Source: Sphingopyxis terrae subsp. terrae NBRC 15098 (lineage in GTDB: Bacteria > Pseudomonadota > Alphaproteobacteria > Sphingomonadales > Sphingomonadaceae). Taken from it: a stretch of DNA of 52,146 nucleotides. Location of the stretch: positions 1-52,146 of the forward strand of contig NZ_BCZQ01000022.1 of NCBI RefSeq assembly GCF_001598815.1, read 5' to 3'. This document shows, piece by piece, positions 17,850 through 26,134 of this stretch. Under the pieces are notes generated by a model that had not been told where the DNA came from, searched no databases, and saw only the letters and a program-made list of their open reading frames with translations. A program made the position numbers and the translations under genes. Within the stretch, counting starts at the first letter, position 1, and every line of letters starts with the position of its first letter.

Positions 17850-19073
17850 ATGGACCTGAGTTATGGCCCCGACTATGAGACGTTCCGCGAAGAGGTGCGC
17901 GGCTTCATCGCCGCCAATCGCCATCTCGCACCAAAGAATGCCGGTCGTGCGGCCCGCCCGTCGAAAGAAGGCGTGGCCTGGCAGAAGCTGCTGATCCAGC
18001 ATGGCTACACCGCGCGCACCATTCCGCGCGAATACGGCGGGTTTGGGGCCGAGCCCGACATTCTCAAGTCCCGGATCATCGCCGAGGAGTTTGCGCGCGC
18101 CGGTGTGCCCGGCGGACTCGCCAATCAGGGCATTTCGATGCTGGTGCCGACCTTGCTCGAACTTGGCACCGAAGAGCAGAAGAGGCGCTGGATCGCGCCG
18201 ACTTTGGCCGGCGATGTGGTGTGGTGCCAGGGCTATTCCGAACCCGGATCCGGATCGGACCTCGCCAGTCTCAAGACCAGCGCCCGGGTTGAAGGCGACG
18301 AATTCGTCGTCAACGGCCAGAAGATCTGGACCAGCACCGCCAAGGAAGCGGACATGATCTTCTGCCTGGTGCGGACCGAAGGGGACGCAGCCAAGCACCA
18401 GGGGATCAGCTATCTGATCTTCCCGATGAACACGCCGGGGATCGAAGTCCGCCCGCTCAGGACCATGACCGGCCATGCCGAATTCAACGAAACCTTCTTC
18501 ACCGATGTGCGCGTGCCGGTCGATCAGATCGTCGGCCAGCGCGGGCAAGGCTGGTTCGTCGCCAACGCCACGCTCGGGCACGAACGCGGGATGCTGGGCG
18601 ATCCCGACGCACTGGAGAACCGGCTGCTCGCGCTGATCGAACTGATGAAGGTGGAGCAGGTCGGCGGTGCACGGGTGATCGACCTTCCGGCCCTTCGCGA
18701 CCGGCTGGTGGCGCTACAGGCCGAAGTCGCGGCGATGAATTACAACGGGATGCGGATCCTATCGAACCAGATCAAGGGCGAGCCGGGCGGCATGGCCAAG
18801 CTGATTGTCAAGCTCCAGGCCTGCGAGCTGGCCCACCAGATTTCCGCTTTGGCGATCGACGCGCTGGGCGAATTGGGAATCCTCTACAACGGCAGCGCCC
18901 ACGAGCGCGCAAACGGCAGCTGGCAATGGAACTACATGTTCCAGCTTGGCCTGATCATTGGCGGCGGAACCGCCCAGATCCAGAAGAACATCATTTCGGA
19001 GCGCGGCCTCAACATGCCGCGCGAGCCGCGCCTGGACCTGCCCAAAGGTCCGTCCGCGCAAGGAGGGCAGTGA
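17850..19073 (+). CDS. Acyl-CoA dehydrogenase, subunit 1 of a likely heteromeric pair
   Basis: The protein has 407 residues. ACAD signatures are QGYSEPGSGSDLASL, GQKIWTSTAKEADM and GGGTAQIQKNIISERGLNMP. The usual C-terminal catalytic Glu position is Gly (IGGGTAQ), as in FadE-type enzymes whose base lies in the middle of the protein. E in LGHERGML is the likely base. A second, smaller ACAD follows with a 1-base overlap. Paired FadE genes of this type form alpha2beta2 enzymes acting on bulky or branched acyl-CoAs, for example in sterol side-chain degradation. Confidence 0.92.
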   Translation: MDLSYGPDYETFREEVRGFIAANRHLAPKNAGRAARPSKEGVAWQKLLIQHGYTARTIPREYGGFGAEPDILKSRIIAEEFARAGVPGGLANQGISMLVPTLLELGTEEQKRRWIAPTLAGDVVWCQGYSEPGSGSDLASLKTSARVEGDEFVVNGQKIWTSTAKEADMIFCLVRTEGDAAKHQGISYLIFPMNTPGIEVRPLRTMTGHAEFNETFFTDVRVPVDQIVGQRGQGWFVANATLGHERGMLGDPDALENRLLALIELMKVEQVGGARVIDLPALRDRLVALQAEVAAMNYNGMRILSNQIKGEPGGMAKLIVKLQACELAHQISALAIDALGELGILYNGSAHERANGSWQWNYMFQLGLIIGGGTAQIQKNIISERGLNMPREPRLDLPKGPSAQGGQ

Positions 19074-20167
19074 TGGATTTCGGACTTTCGCTGGAACAGC
19101 AGATGCTGGCGGAAAGCGTTACGCGGCTGATGCGCGAACTGTGTCCGCTTGATCATGTCAGGCAAGTGGCCGAAGGCGGCAGCGCGGTCAGCGCGCAAAG
19201 CCAGGCCGCGCTGGCCGAATTGGGGCTGCCCGGGCTGGTGGTGCCGGAGGTCCATGGCGGCCTTGGCTTGGGACTGCTCGATGCAGCAGTCGTCGCCACC
19301 GCGCTGGGGGAAGCGGTGGCGCCGGTGCCGTTCTGCGCTCGCCACGTTATGGCGCCGCTCGCGCTGATCGCGGCCGGATCCGAGGCGCAGCAGGCCCAAT
19401 GGTTGCCGCGCATCGCGGCTGGCGAGGTGCGTTTCGGCGTCGGGGTGCATGAGCAGGTCTCCCGCCGCGATGGTTCGGGCGTGCGTTGCACCGGTGGCGC
19501 GCTGACTGGCACGGCGCTGTTCGTGCTCGATTGCGCGGAGGCCGATCACCTGATGATCGCCGATCAAACCGGGCGGCTGCACATCGTTTCGGCGCAGGCA
19601 GACGGGTTGGAACTGACTGTCCTCAAGACGATCGACGCGACGCGGTCGGTCGGCGAACTGCGGCTTGCTTCGACCCAGGCGGAAGCCCTGGCCGACGACG
19701 GCGGTGCGGCGGTGCGGCGGGTGATCGCGGCGGGGCGAATCCTGCTCGCGGCAGACAGCCTGGGCGCTGCTGATGCGATGATCGCCCAGGCGGTCGCCTA
19801 TGCCGGGCAGCGCGAACAGTTTGGCCGGGTGATCGGCAGCTTCCAGGCGGTCAAGCACATGTGCGCTGAAATGGCCGCGAAGAACGAGCCGTGCCGGTCG
19901 CTGGTGTGGTATGCGGCCCATGCGTTTGACGCAGTCCCAGCCGAAGCGGAACTGGTCGCCTGTCATGCCAAGTCGCACACCGGCGAAGTAGGCCGCTTTG
20001 TCGCTCGCACCGCGACCGAGGTGCACGGCGGTATGGGCTTCACCGACCTGTTAGGGCTGCATTACTGGTTCAAGCGGATCGGTTTCGACCGGCAGGTGCT
20101 GGGCGGCCCCGAGGCGGTCCGGGAAGAGGCTGCGATATTGCAAGGCTGGACTGCAAGAGCGGCCTGA
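19073..20167 (+). CDS. Acyl-CoA dehydrogenase, subunit 2
   Basis: The protein has 364 residues and its ATG overlaps the stop of the first ACAD (TGATG). It is shorter and more diverged than its neighbour. It keeps the ACAD N-terminal fold (LAELGLPGLVVPEVHGGLG), the FAD and dimer segment QREQFGRVIGSFQAVKH and the C-terminal HGGMGFTDLLGLHYWFKR. I do not see the clear ER catalytic segment of subunit 1, so it may be the partner that only completes the FAD site. The stop of the preceding gene and GGAGGG upstream fix the start. Confidence 0.9.
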   Translation: MDFGLSLEQQMLAESVTRLMRELCPLDHVRQVAEGGSAVSAQSQAALAELGLPGLVVPEVHGGLGLGLLDAAVVATALGEAVAPVPFCARHVMAPLALIAAGSEAQQAQWLPRIAAGEVRFGVGVHEQVSRRDGSGVRCTGGALTGTALFVLDCAEADHLMIADQTGRLHIVSAQADGLELTVLKTIDATRSVGELRLASTQAEALADDGGAAVRRVIAAGRILLAADSLGAADAMIAQAVAYAGQREQFGRVIGSFQAVKHMCAEMAAKNEPCRSLVWYAAHAFDAVPAEAELVACHAKSHTGEVGRFVARTATEVHGGMGFTDLLGLHYWFKRIGFDRQVLGGPEAVREEAAILQGWTARAA

Positions 20168-20188
20168 CGGAGCGAGGGGACAGTTCGG

Positions 20189-21802
20189 ATGGCGCAGTGG
20201 AATCTTGGTGACATTCTTGATGCGATCGAGCCTGCGCTTCCCGCAGACACCCCGGCGCTGATTCACGGCGCGCGAGTCATCACCTGGGCCGAAATGGGTG
20301 CGCGGTCGAACAATATCGCCCGGTCGCTTGCGGCCCATGGCCTCTCGCCGGGAGCCAAGGTGGCGTTCTACATGCGCAACCGCCCTGAATACGGCGAACT
20401 GATGGCGGCTTGCTTCAAAGGCCGGTTCACCCATGTGAACATCAACTATCGCTACCGCCCCGAGGAGGTGTTCTACATCTTCGACGATTCCGACAGCGAG
20501 GCCATTTTCTACAGCGCCGAATTCCGCGATTGCATCGTCGAACTGAATGACCGGCTGACCAAGGCCAAGGTCTTCGTCGAAATCGGCGACCGCGCGACCA
20601 AGGCCCCCTTCGCGCTTGCCTACGAGGACTTGGCGGCAGCGGGTGATGGCTCGCCATTAGGGATCGAACGGTCACCGCACGATGAACTGTTCATCTACAC
20701 CGGCGGGACCACCGGCATGCCCAAGGGTGTGGTCTGGCGTCACACCGATATGCGCGAAGCCCAGCTCGATGCGCAGCGCCTGCTCGCCCCAGTGCCGGAC
20801 AGCCTCGACGAAGCCGTCGCCATGATCCGCGCCGAAGGCCCGGGTCGGATGACCCTGCCGGCCTGCCCGATGATGCACGGGACAGGCTTCATCACCGCGA
20901 TCGGGACGCTCGCCTCGGGTGGTTGCCTTGTCACGCTGGACAATCCCTCGCTCGATGCGGTCGAGTTGTGGGAAGCGGTCGAACGCAACAAGGTGCAGTC
21001 GATCGCGATCGTCGGCGATGCCTTCGCCAAACCGATGCTCAAAGCCCTCAATGATAACCCTGGCGGTTTCGATACCTCAAGCCTGATCACCATCGTTTCG
21101 TCGGGGGTGATGTGGAGCAAGGAGGTCAAGGAGGGCTTGATCGGGCATATTCCGCAAGTGGCCCTGATGGACAGCTTTGGCGCTTCGGAAGGGCTTGGTT
21201 TCGGGCGCTCGATTACGACTGCTGCCGGGACCACGGAGACGGCGAAGTTCACCATCGGCGGATCCTGTGACGTGTTCGACGAGAACGACCAACTGGTCCG
21301 CCCAGGCACCGGCACACCGGGTTTTATCGCCCTCAAGGGACCGATCCCACTGGCCTATTACAAGGATCCCGAAAAATCGGCACGGACTTTCAAGACCATC
21401 AACGGGGTCCGCTACTCGATCCCCGGGGACTGGTGCACGGTCGAGGCCGATGGCAGCCTGACCCTGCTCGGCCGGGGCAGCGTCTGCATCAACACCGCTG
21501 GCGAAAAGGTCTATCCCGAAGAGGTCGAGGAAGTACTCAAGACTCATCCGGCCATCGAGGATGCGCTGGTCGTGGGGGTCGCCGATGAGAAGTGGGGCCA
21601 GGCGGTGACCGCAGTGGTTCACCTTGCCGCGGGCGAGACGCTCGATGAACCGGCCGTCAAGGAGCATGTCCGCAGCAAATTGGCGGGCTACAAGACCCCC
21701 AAGGCCGTGTTCGCTACCGCGATGGCGTTGCGTGCGCCCAACGGCAAGGCCGACTACAAGGGCGCGGCAGACCTTGCCGCCAAGCTGAGCGCCGCCCAAT
21801 GA
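20189..21802 (+). CDS. AMP-dependent acyl-CoA ligase, FadD19-like
   Basis: The protein has 537 residues. The ATP loop is YTGGTTGMPKGVVWRH (170-185). Downstream hallmarks are MMHGTGF, MDSFGASEG, RTFKTINGVRYSIPGDW and LLGRGSVCINTAGEKVYPEE, ending with GKADYKG, whose lysine is the expected catalytic one. The stretch from TINGVRY to GEKVYPEE resembles FadD19, which activates branched C24-C26 steroid side chains. It should activate a carboxylate formed after P450 oxidation for the ACAD pair. The stop overlaps the monooxygenase start (ATGA). Confidence 0.93.
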   Translation: MAQWNLGDILDAIEPALPADTPALIHGARVITWAEMGARSNNIARSLAAHGLSPGAKVAFYMRNRPEYGELMAACFKGRFTHVNINYRYRPEEVFYIFDDSDSEAIFYSAEFRDCIVELNDRLTKAKVFVEIGDRATKAPFALAYEDLAAAGDGSPLGIERSPHDELFIYTGGTTGMPKGVVWRHTDMREAQLDAQRLLAPVPDSLDEAVAMIRAEGPGRMTLPACPMMHGTGFITAIGTLASGGCLVTLDNPSLDAVELWEAVERNKVQSIAIVGDAFAKPMLKALNDNPGGFDTSSLITIVSSGVMWSKEVKEGLIGHIPQVALMDSFGASEGLGFGRSITTAAGTTETAKFTIGGSCDVFDENDQLVRPGTGTPGFIALKGPIPLAYYKDPEKSARTFKTINGVRYSIPGDWCTVEADGSLTLLGRGSVCINTAGEKVYPEEVEEVLKTHPAIEDALVVGVADEKWGQAVTAVVHLAAGETLDEPAVKEHVRSKLAGYKTPKAVFATAMALRAPNGKADYKGAADLAAKLSAAQ

Positions 21803-23406
21803 GCGCACCCGATCCAGACTGCGACGCACTGATCATCGGTGCGGGATTCAGCGGAATCTATTTGCTCCACCGGCTGCGTCAGGCCGGGTTTCGCACAAGG
21901 CTGATCGACGCGGCCGCCGAGCCGGGCGGCATCTGGTACTGGAACTGCTACCCCGGCGCCCGCGTCGATTCGCACGTCCCGATCTACGAATTCTCGCTGC
22001 CCGAGTTGTGGCAGGACTGGACCTGGAGCGAACGGTTCCCTGGCGGCGGAGAGCTGCGACGATATTTCCGCTACGTGTGCGACAAGCTGGAGCTCTGGCC
22101 CGACATGGCCATGGGGACGCGGGTGTCCGGTGCCCGCTTCGATGCCGAAAGCGATATCTGGCGTGTCGATACGGCGCAAGGTGAGCAGGTCAGCGCCCGC
22201 TTCCTGCTGCCTTGTGCAGGTTTTGCCGCCAAATCCTATACTCCGGACATTGCCGGCCTGGAGACGTTTGCGGGTGAACGGCACCACACCGCGCACTGGC
22301 CGCAGGGCGGCCTTCGGTTTGCCGGGAAGCGGGTGGCGATCATCGGCACCGGGGCGAGCGGCGTGCAGGTGGCGCAGGTAGCCGCGCGCGACGCCGCGCA
22401 GCTGACCCTGTTCCAGCGCACCCCGATCCTGGCTCTGCCGATGCAGCAGCAGCCGCTGAGCCTTGAGCAGCAAGCGCAGGAAAAGGCTGCCTATCCCGCG
22501 ATCTTTGCCAAACGGCAGACCTCGAACGGCGGCTTCGACGCCGATCGCATGGAAATCAGCGCGCTCGATGTCGATGCAGCCGAACGCACCGCAACCTTCG
22601 AACGTCTATGGCAAGCCGGCGGCCTGCGGTTCTGGTACAACAATTTCTCCGACCTGCTGACCGACGAACGGGCCAACCGCTTTGCTTACGATTTCTGGCG
22701 CGAGAAGGTCCGCGCGCGGATTGCCGATCCCTTGCTTCACGAGGCATTGGCGCCGATGGAACCGCCGCATCCCTTCGGCACGAAACGACCCTCGCTCGAA
22801 CAGAGCTATTACGAGATATTCGCACAGGACAATGTGTCGCTGGTAGATCTCAAGCGCGATCCGATCGAGCGTGTGGCCCCTGGCGGTATCGAGACCGCGA
22901 GCGGCCTGATCGAATGCGACATTATGGTGTTCGCCACGGGGTTCGATGCCGCCAGCGGCGGGCTGATCGACATGAATCTGCGCGGCACCGAGGGCTTTAA
23001 CTTGGGTGAGGCGTGGAAGGACGGGGTACGCGCCTATCTGGGCAATTCCGTTTCCGGGTTCCCCAATATGCTGTTCCACTACGGCCCGCTGAGTCCATCC
23101 GGCTTTTCCAATGGTCCGACTGCGGCCGAGCTGCAGGGCGACTGGACGACCAATTTCCTGGCTCACCTGAGGAGCGCGGGGATAACACGGTTCGAGCCCG
23201 ATCCGGCAGCGGAGCGCGAATGGACCAACATGGTAGAACAAATCGGTGCGATGACGCTCTTTCCCAAAGCTAAGTCCTGGTACATGGGCGATAACATTCC
23301 AGGCAAGAAGCGCCAGCTGATCAACTTCCCGAGCGTATCAACCTATGCCCAGATCTGTGCCGACGTTGCCGCAAATGGCTATCGCGGCTTCAGTCTCGCT
23401 TCTTGA
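21799..23406 (+). CDS. Flavin-dependent Baeyer-Villiger monooxygenase
   Basis: The protein has 535 residues. Two Rossmann motifs are GAGFSG (14-19, FAD) and GTGASG (183-188, NADPH). Between them lies the type I BVMO fingerprint FxGxxxHxxxW (F157, G159, H163, W167). WYWNCYPGARVDSH and the KRP segment (FGTKRPSLEQ) are as in cyclohexanone monooxygenase. It inserts oxygen next to a carbonyl to give an ester or lactone. It overlaps the ligase gene by 4 bases and is followed after 21 bases by a hydrolase that could open that product. Confidence 0.93.
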   Translation: MSAPDPDCDALIIGAGFSGIYLLHRLRQAGFRTRLIDAAAEPGGIWYWNCYPGARVDSHVPIYEFSLPELWQDWTWSERFPGGGELRRYFRYVCDKLELWPDMAMGTRVSGARFDAESDIWRVDTAQGEQVSARFLLPCAGFAAKSYTPDIAGLETFAGERHHTAHWPQGGLRFAGKRVAIIGTGASGVQVAQVAARDAAQLTLFQRTPILALPMQQQPLSLEQQAQEKAAYPAIFAKRQTSNGGFDADRMEISALDVDAAERTATFERLWQAGGLRFWYNNFSDLLTDERANRFAYDFWREKVRARIADPLLHEALAPMEPPHPFGTKRPSLEQSYYEIFAQDNVSLVDLKRDPIERVAPGGIETASGLIECDIMVFATGFDAASGGLIDMNLRGTEGFNLGEAWKDGVRAYLGNSVSGFPNMLFHYGPLSPSGFSNGPTAAELQGDWTTNFLAHLRSAGITRFEPDPAAEREWTNMVEQIGAMTLFPKAKSWYMGDNIPGKKRQLINFPSVSTYAQICADVAANGYRGFSLAS

Positions 23407-23427
23407 ACGTTTTGATCGGAAAATACC

Positions 23428-24405
23428 TTGTTGAGTGACATAACGAACGGTCTTGGCGATATCGATCCGGAATGGGCGCCGAACCCTGAAGAACTGCCCC
23501 GCTGGTTTGTCGATGCGCTTGCCGTTCCGCGCGAGGACGGCTTCATTGAGGTCGATGGCACGAGCATTCACTATTTCCGGTGGGGGCAGCGCGGTAAGCC
23601 ACCCGTGCTGATGACCCACGGCTTCCTCGCCCACGCGCGCTGCTTTGCCTTCATCGCGCCATTCCTTGCGAACGATTACGACGTCGTAGCCTACGACCTG
23701 TCTGCCATGGGCGACAGCGCGGTGCGCGAAAATTGCGACATGGCTGCGCGCGGCCGGGAAATGATCGGGGTGGCACGGGCGCTGGGTCTGTTGGATGGTG
23801 ACAGGAAACCAGCGATCTTCGCGCACAGCTTCGGCGCCAGCGTCGCGCTGGAGGCGCTTGGCCAGTTGCCCGGCGGCTTTGCCGGTGCAGCCATTTGCGA
23901 CATGATGACCCTGCGCCCCGCCATGCTCGAAGCATTCTGGGCAGGCGGCCACACCAGCCCGGGTTCAGGCAATCCCGACAAGCCGCAGCGCATTTACCCG
24001 GACTTTGCGACTGCCCGCAGCCGCTACAAGCTCTCGCCGCCGCAGCAGGTCGGGGAGCCGTTCCTCATGGATTACATGGCCTATCATTCCCTGCGACGGG
24101 TCGAAGGCGGCTGGAGCTGGAAGTTCTCGCCTGCGGTGTTCAATCGCGACAATTCGCGTGCCGATTGGCTAGCGATCGGCCCTAAACTCGTGGCTGCGCC
24201 GGGCCGTAAGGCGATCGTGCATGGCGAGGAAAGCCTGCTGTTCACGCGAGACTCGCGGAATTTCGTGCACGAACTTGGCGGAACCGACATCCCGATCATT
24301 GCTGTTCCAAGAGCGCGTCATCACTTGATGCTCGATCAGCCGCTGGCGCTTGTGACAGCAATTCGCGCCTTGCTGGCGCGATGGCACGAGACCGACCCGG
24401 ATTGA
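23428..24405 (+). CDS. Alpha/beta hydrolase, last gene of the catabolic operon
   Basis: The protein has 325 residues. No in-frame ATG precedes the conserved core. TTG at 23428 (or the adjacent TTG at 23431) is the likely start, with a purine-rich CGGAAAA upstream. The fold shows IHYFRWGQRGKPPVLMTHGF, the nucleophile elbow AHSFGAS and a terminal histidine in PRARHHLMLDQP. Position right after the Baeyer-Villiger enzyme suggests hydrolysis of its ester or lactone product. It is not closely similar to the hydrolases at 11509 and 26135. Confidence 0.85.
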   Translation: MLSDITNGLGDIDPEWAPNPEELPRWFVDALAVPREDGFIEVDGTSIHYFRWGQRGKPPVLMTHGFLAHARCFAFIAPFLANDYDVVAYDLSAMGDSAVRENCDMAARGREMIGVARALGLLDGDRKPAIFAHSFGASVALEALGQLPGGFAGAAICDMMTLRPAMLEAFWAGGHTSPGSGNPDKPQRIYPDFATARSRYKLSPPQQVGEPFLMDYMAYHSLRRVEGGWSWKFSPAVFNRDNSRADWLAIGPKLVAAPGRKAIVHGEESLLFTRDSRNFVHELGGTDIPIIAVPRARHHLMLDQPLALVTAIRALLARWHETDPD

Positions 24406-24427
24406 GACCCGGAGGTTCTAAGCCAGG

Positions 24428-25201
24428 TCAGCCGACAACTTCGACCACAGGGCCATAACCGGCATTGTCGGGTATGACGAGCACGCGCTGGCCGTTCCGC
24501 TCTTCAAGCCGCGGAAGCACAGTGACAAGTGGCCGCCCCTGGGCGCGCCGCAGGCAGTCTGCCGCATCTCTTGCTTCTGCAAGCAATTGCACATTCATTC
24601 GGGTGGGGAAAATCACCGTTCGCTCACCGCTTTCGGCCAGGCGCAGGACCTGCTGCGGAGCGATCCATTCGGCATCGACGGTTTCATGACCGTCACAGGC
24701 TGCGACCTGATTGGCGGGGGCATGCACAACGTAGAAAAAAGTGTCGAAACGCTTGGGCATGATCGGCGGCGTAATCCAGCGGGCAAATATGCTCAGAGCG
24801 TCAAGCCGCAATTGAACATCTAGGTCACGGGCCACGTCCAAGAAGGCGAGATCGCCTCGATCCACCGCGCTGCGAACTTCCGGTTTGCAACTGTCTTCGA
24901 AAAGCCTTCCGTCACGGTGGTGGGCAAGGAGAATTCCCGCCTCTTCGAAAACCTCGCGGATCGCGGCAATCCGAAGCGTCCGCTGAACCTCGTCGAATTG
25001 GGTCCATCCGCTGCAGTGTTGGGCCCAGGCGGGATCTGCATCACCTTCATGCAATTTGCCGCCCGGAAAAACGAGCGCTCCAGAAGCAAAGTCGATCTGC
25101 TGATGGCGTTTGACCATCAGCACCTGAAACTCGGGCTCATCGCGTAGGAGCAGAATCGTCGCCGCAGGCCGAGGTTCGTGGACTGTCCTGTCGTTTTGCA
25201 T
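24428..25201 (-). CDS. NUDIX hydrolase, NUDT19-like split Nudix box
   Basis: The protein has 257 residues and converges on the catabolic operon. The Nudix box is interrupted. FPGGKLHEGD carries the first half, and AAIREVFEEAGILL with the REvxEE metal site follows after about 25 residues. This split box is seen in NUDT19-type CoA diphosphatases, so turnover of CoA or acyl-CoA is plausible and would fit the context. The start codon is only a few bases from the edge of the transposase remnant, so its native promoter may have been replaced. Confidence 0.82.
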   Translation of the reverse strand: MQNDRTVHEPRPAATILLLRDEPEFQVLMVKRHQQIDFASGALVFPGGKLHEGDADPAWAQHCSGWTQFDEVQRTLRIAAIREVFEEAGILLAHHRDGRLFEDSCKPEVRSAVDRGDLAFLDVARDLDVQLRLDALSIFARWITPPIMPKRFDTFFYVVHAPANQVAACDGHETVDAEWIAPQQVLRLAESGERTVIFPTRMNVQLLAEARDAADCLRRAQGRPLVTVLPRLEERNGQRVLVIPDNAGYGPVVEVVG

Positions 25202-25204
25202 TTT

Positions 25205-25560
25205 GGCCTCCCTTTTGCTGATTTGAGGTGGTCGGGTTTTTCCGACAGGTTGTCAGCTTGAATAAGCTCCCCTGTTGGGTCTTGCGCCGCCAGTTTAGGT
25301 TTCAGATCAGGCGTGGCATGCCCCGCCTGATCTGAGATTTCGATTTGCTCATATGCCTCTCTTGGGGTTTGACCGGCAAGGTTCGAATGCAGGCGGTGGT
25401 TAATGTAATAATTGAACCAGCTTCCTAGCCTGCGCGCAGTTCTGTGCCGGTCTCGAAATCGTTCAGATAGATGCACTCGTATTTGAGAGATCGCCACAGC
25501 CGCTCGATCAATACATTGTCCATCCAGCGCCCCCGGCCAACCTGGTAACAAGCAGAAGGA
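25205..25560 (-). pseudogene. IS3-family transposase remnant (integrase C-terminal end), frameshifted
   Basis: Minus-strand translation gives RGRWMDNVLIERLWRSLKYE, then CIYLNDFETGTELRAG and a stop. Another frame continues LGSWFNYYINHRLHSNLAGQ and TPREAYEQIEISDQ. Together these are the end of an IS3-type DDE integrase. The break lies near 25425-25435. The N-terminal half, the catalytic DD residues and recognisable terminal inverted repeats are absent, so the element is dead. It fills the gap between the NUDIX and MarR genes. Confidence 0.88.
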
Positions 25561-25589
25561 TCGTCGTTTCTTTTACTGAACCTGGACGC

Positions 25590-26087
25590 TCACTCTGATT
25601 GCACCAAACTGGCTGCAATTTTATCTAGTATAATTCCCAACGATTCCATCTCGTTGTCTGATATGTCTGCCCAGGTTTGATCGTGCAGCCGGTCCGCCTC
25701 ATGGCGCAGCAGCGGCACCAGTTGATAGGCCGCGTCGCAAAGATGCACCTGCCACACTCTTCGGTCAGTGTGATGTGGCCGCCTTTCCACCAGGGCCAGT
25801 CCTTCAAGGCGGTCAATCGCCTGTCCCACCGTGGCGCGCTCTAGGTCTAGCAGGCGGGCAAGGTCTGATTGGGTCAGGCCTTGCTGCCGGAGAAGATAGG
25901 CAATGATCCGCCATTGCGTCCTTGTCAGCCCGGTGCGGGCGATGCGGCGCTCAAAGGCTTGTCGCAGGGCCCGCGTGATCTCCTCCATCCGGAAGATGAT
26001 GTCGTCACGCGGCGTCAGCAGCGATTGGGCCAGGCCCTGTTCTGTCGAAATCGCACGCTGCGGCATGTCGTCATCATGCTCGGGCAT
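25590..26087 (-). CDS. MarR-family transcriptional regulator
   Basis: The protein has 165 residues. The start at 26087 is provisional; a second ATG lies 7 codons in. Residues 45-125 form the MarR winged helix (TRTQWRIIAYLLRQQGLTQS, then DLARLLDLERATVGQAIDRL and a wing RRPHHTDRRV). Helical dimer segments flank it. It is divergent from a hydrolase-thioesterase-RND pump operon with only 47 bases between start codons, the usual arrangement of a repressor that senses a pump substrate. Confidence 0.92.
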   Translation of the reverse strand: MPEHDDDMPQRAISTEQGLAQSLLTPRDDIIFRMEEITRALRQAFERRIARTGLTRTQWRIIAYLLRQQGLTQSDLARLLDLERATVGQAIDRLEGLALVERRPHHTDRRVWQVHLCDAAYQLVPLLRHEADRLHDQTWADISDNEMESLGIILDKIAASLVQSE

Positions 26088-26127
26088 TGACGATATGGCA
26101 AGGCGCTTTATTGTAAGGCGATATACA
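26087..26127 (+). promoter_or_regulatory. Promoter and operator region of the hydrolase-RND operon
   Basis: TTGACG (26087-26092), a 16-base spacer and TATTGT (26109-26114) form a moderate promoter. AAGGCG occurs at 26100-26105 and 26115-26120, and CGATAT at 26091-26096 and 26119-26124. A small inverted repeat TGTA-N8-TACA (26112-26127) lies just downstream of the -10 box, a good place for MarR repression. Confidence 0.4.
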
Positions 26128-26134
26128 GAAAGAG

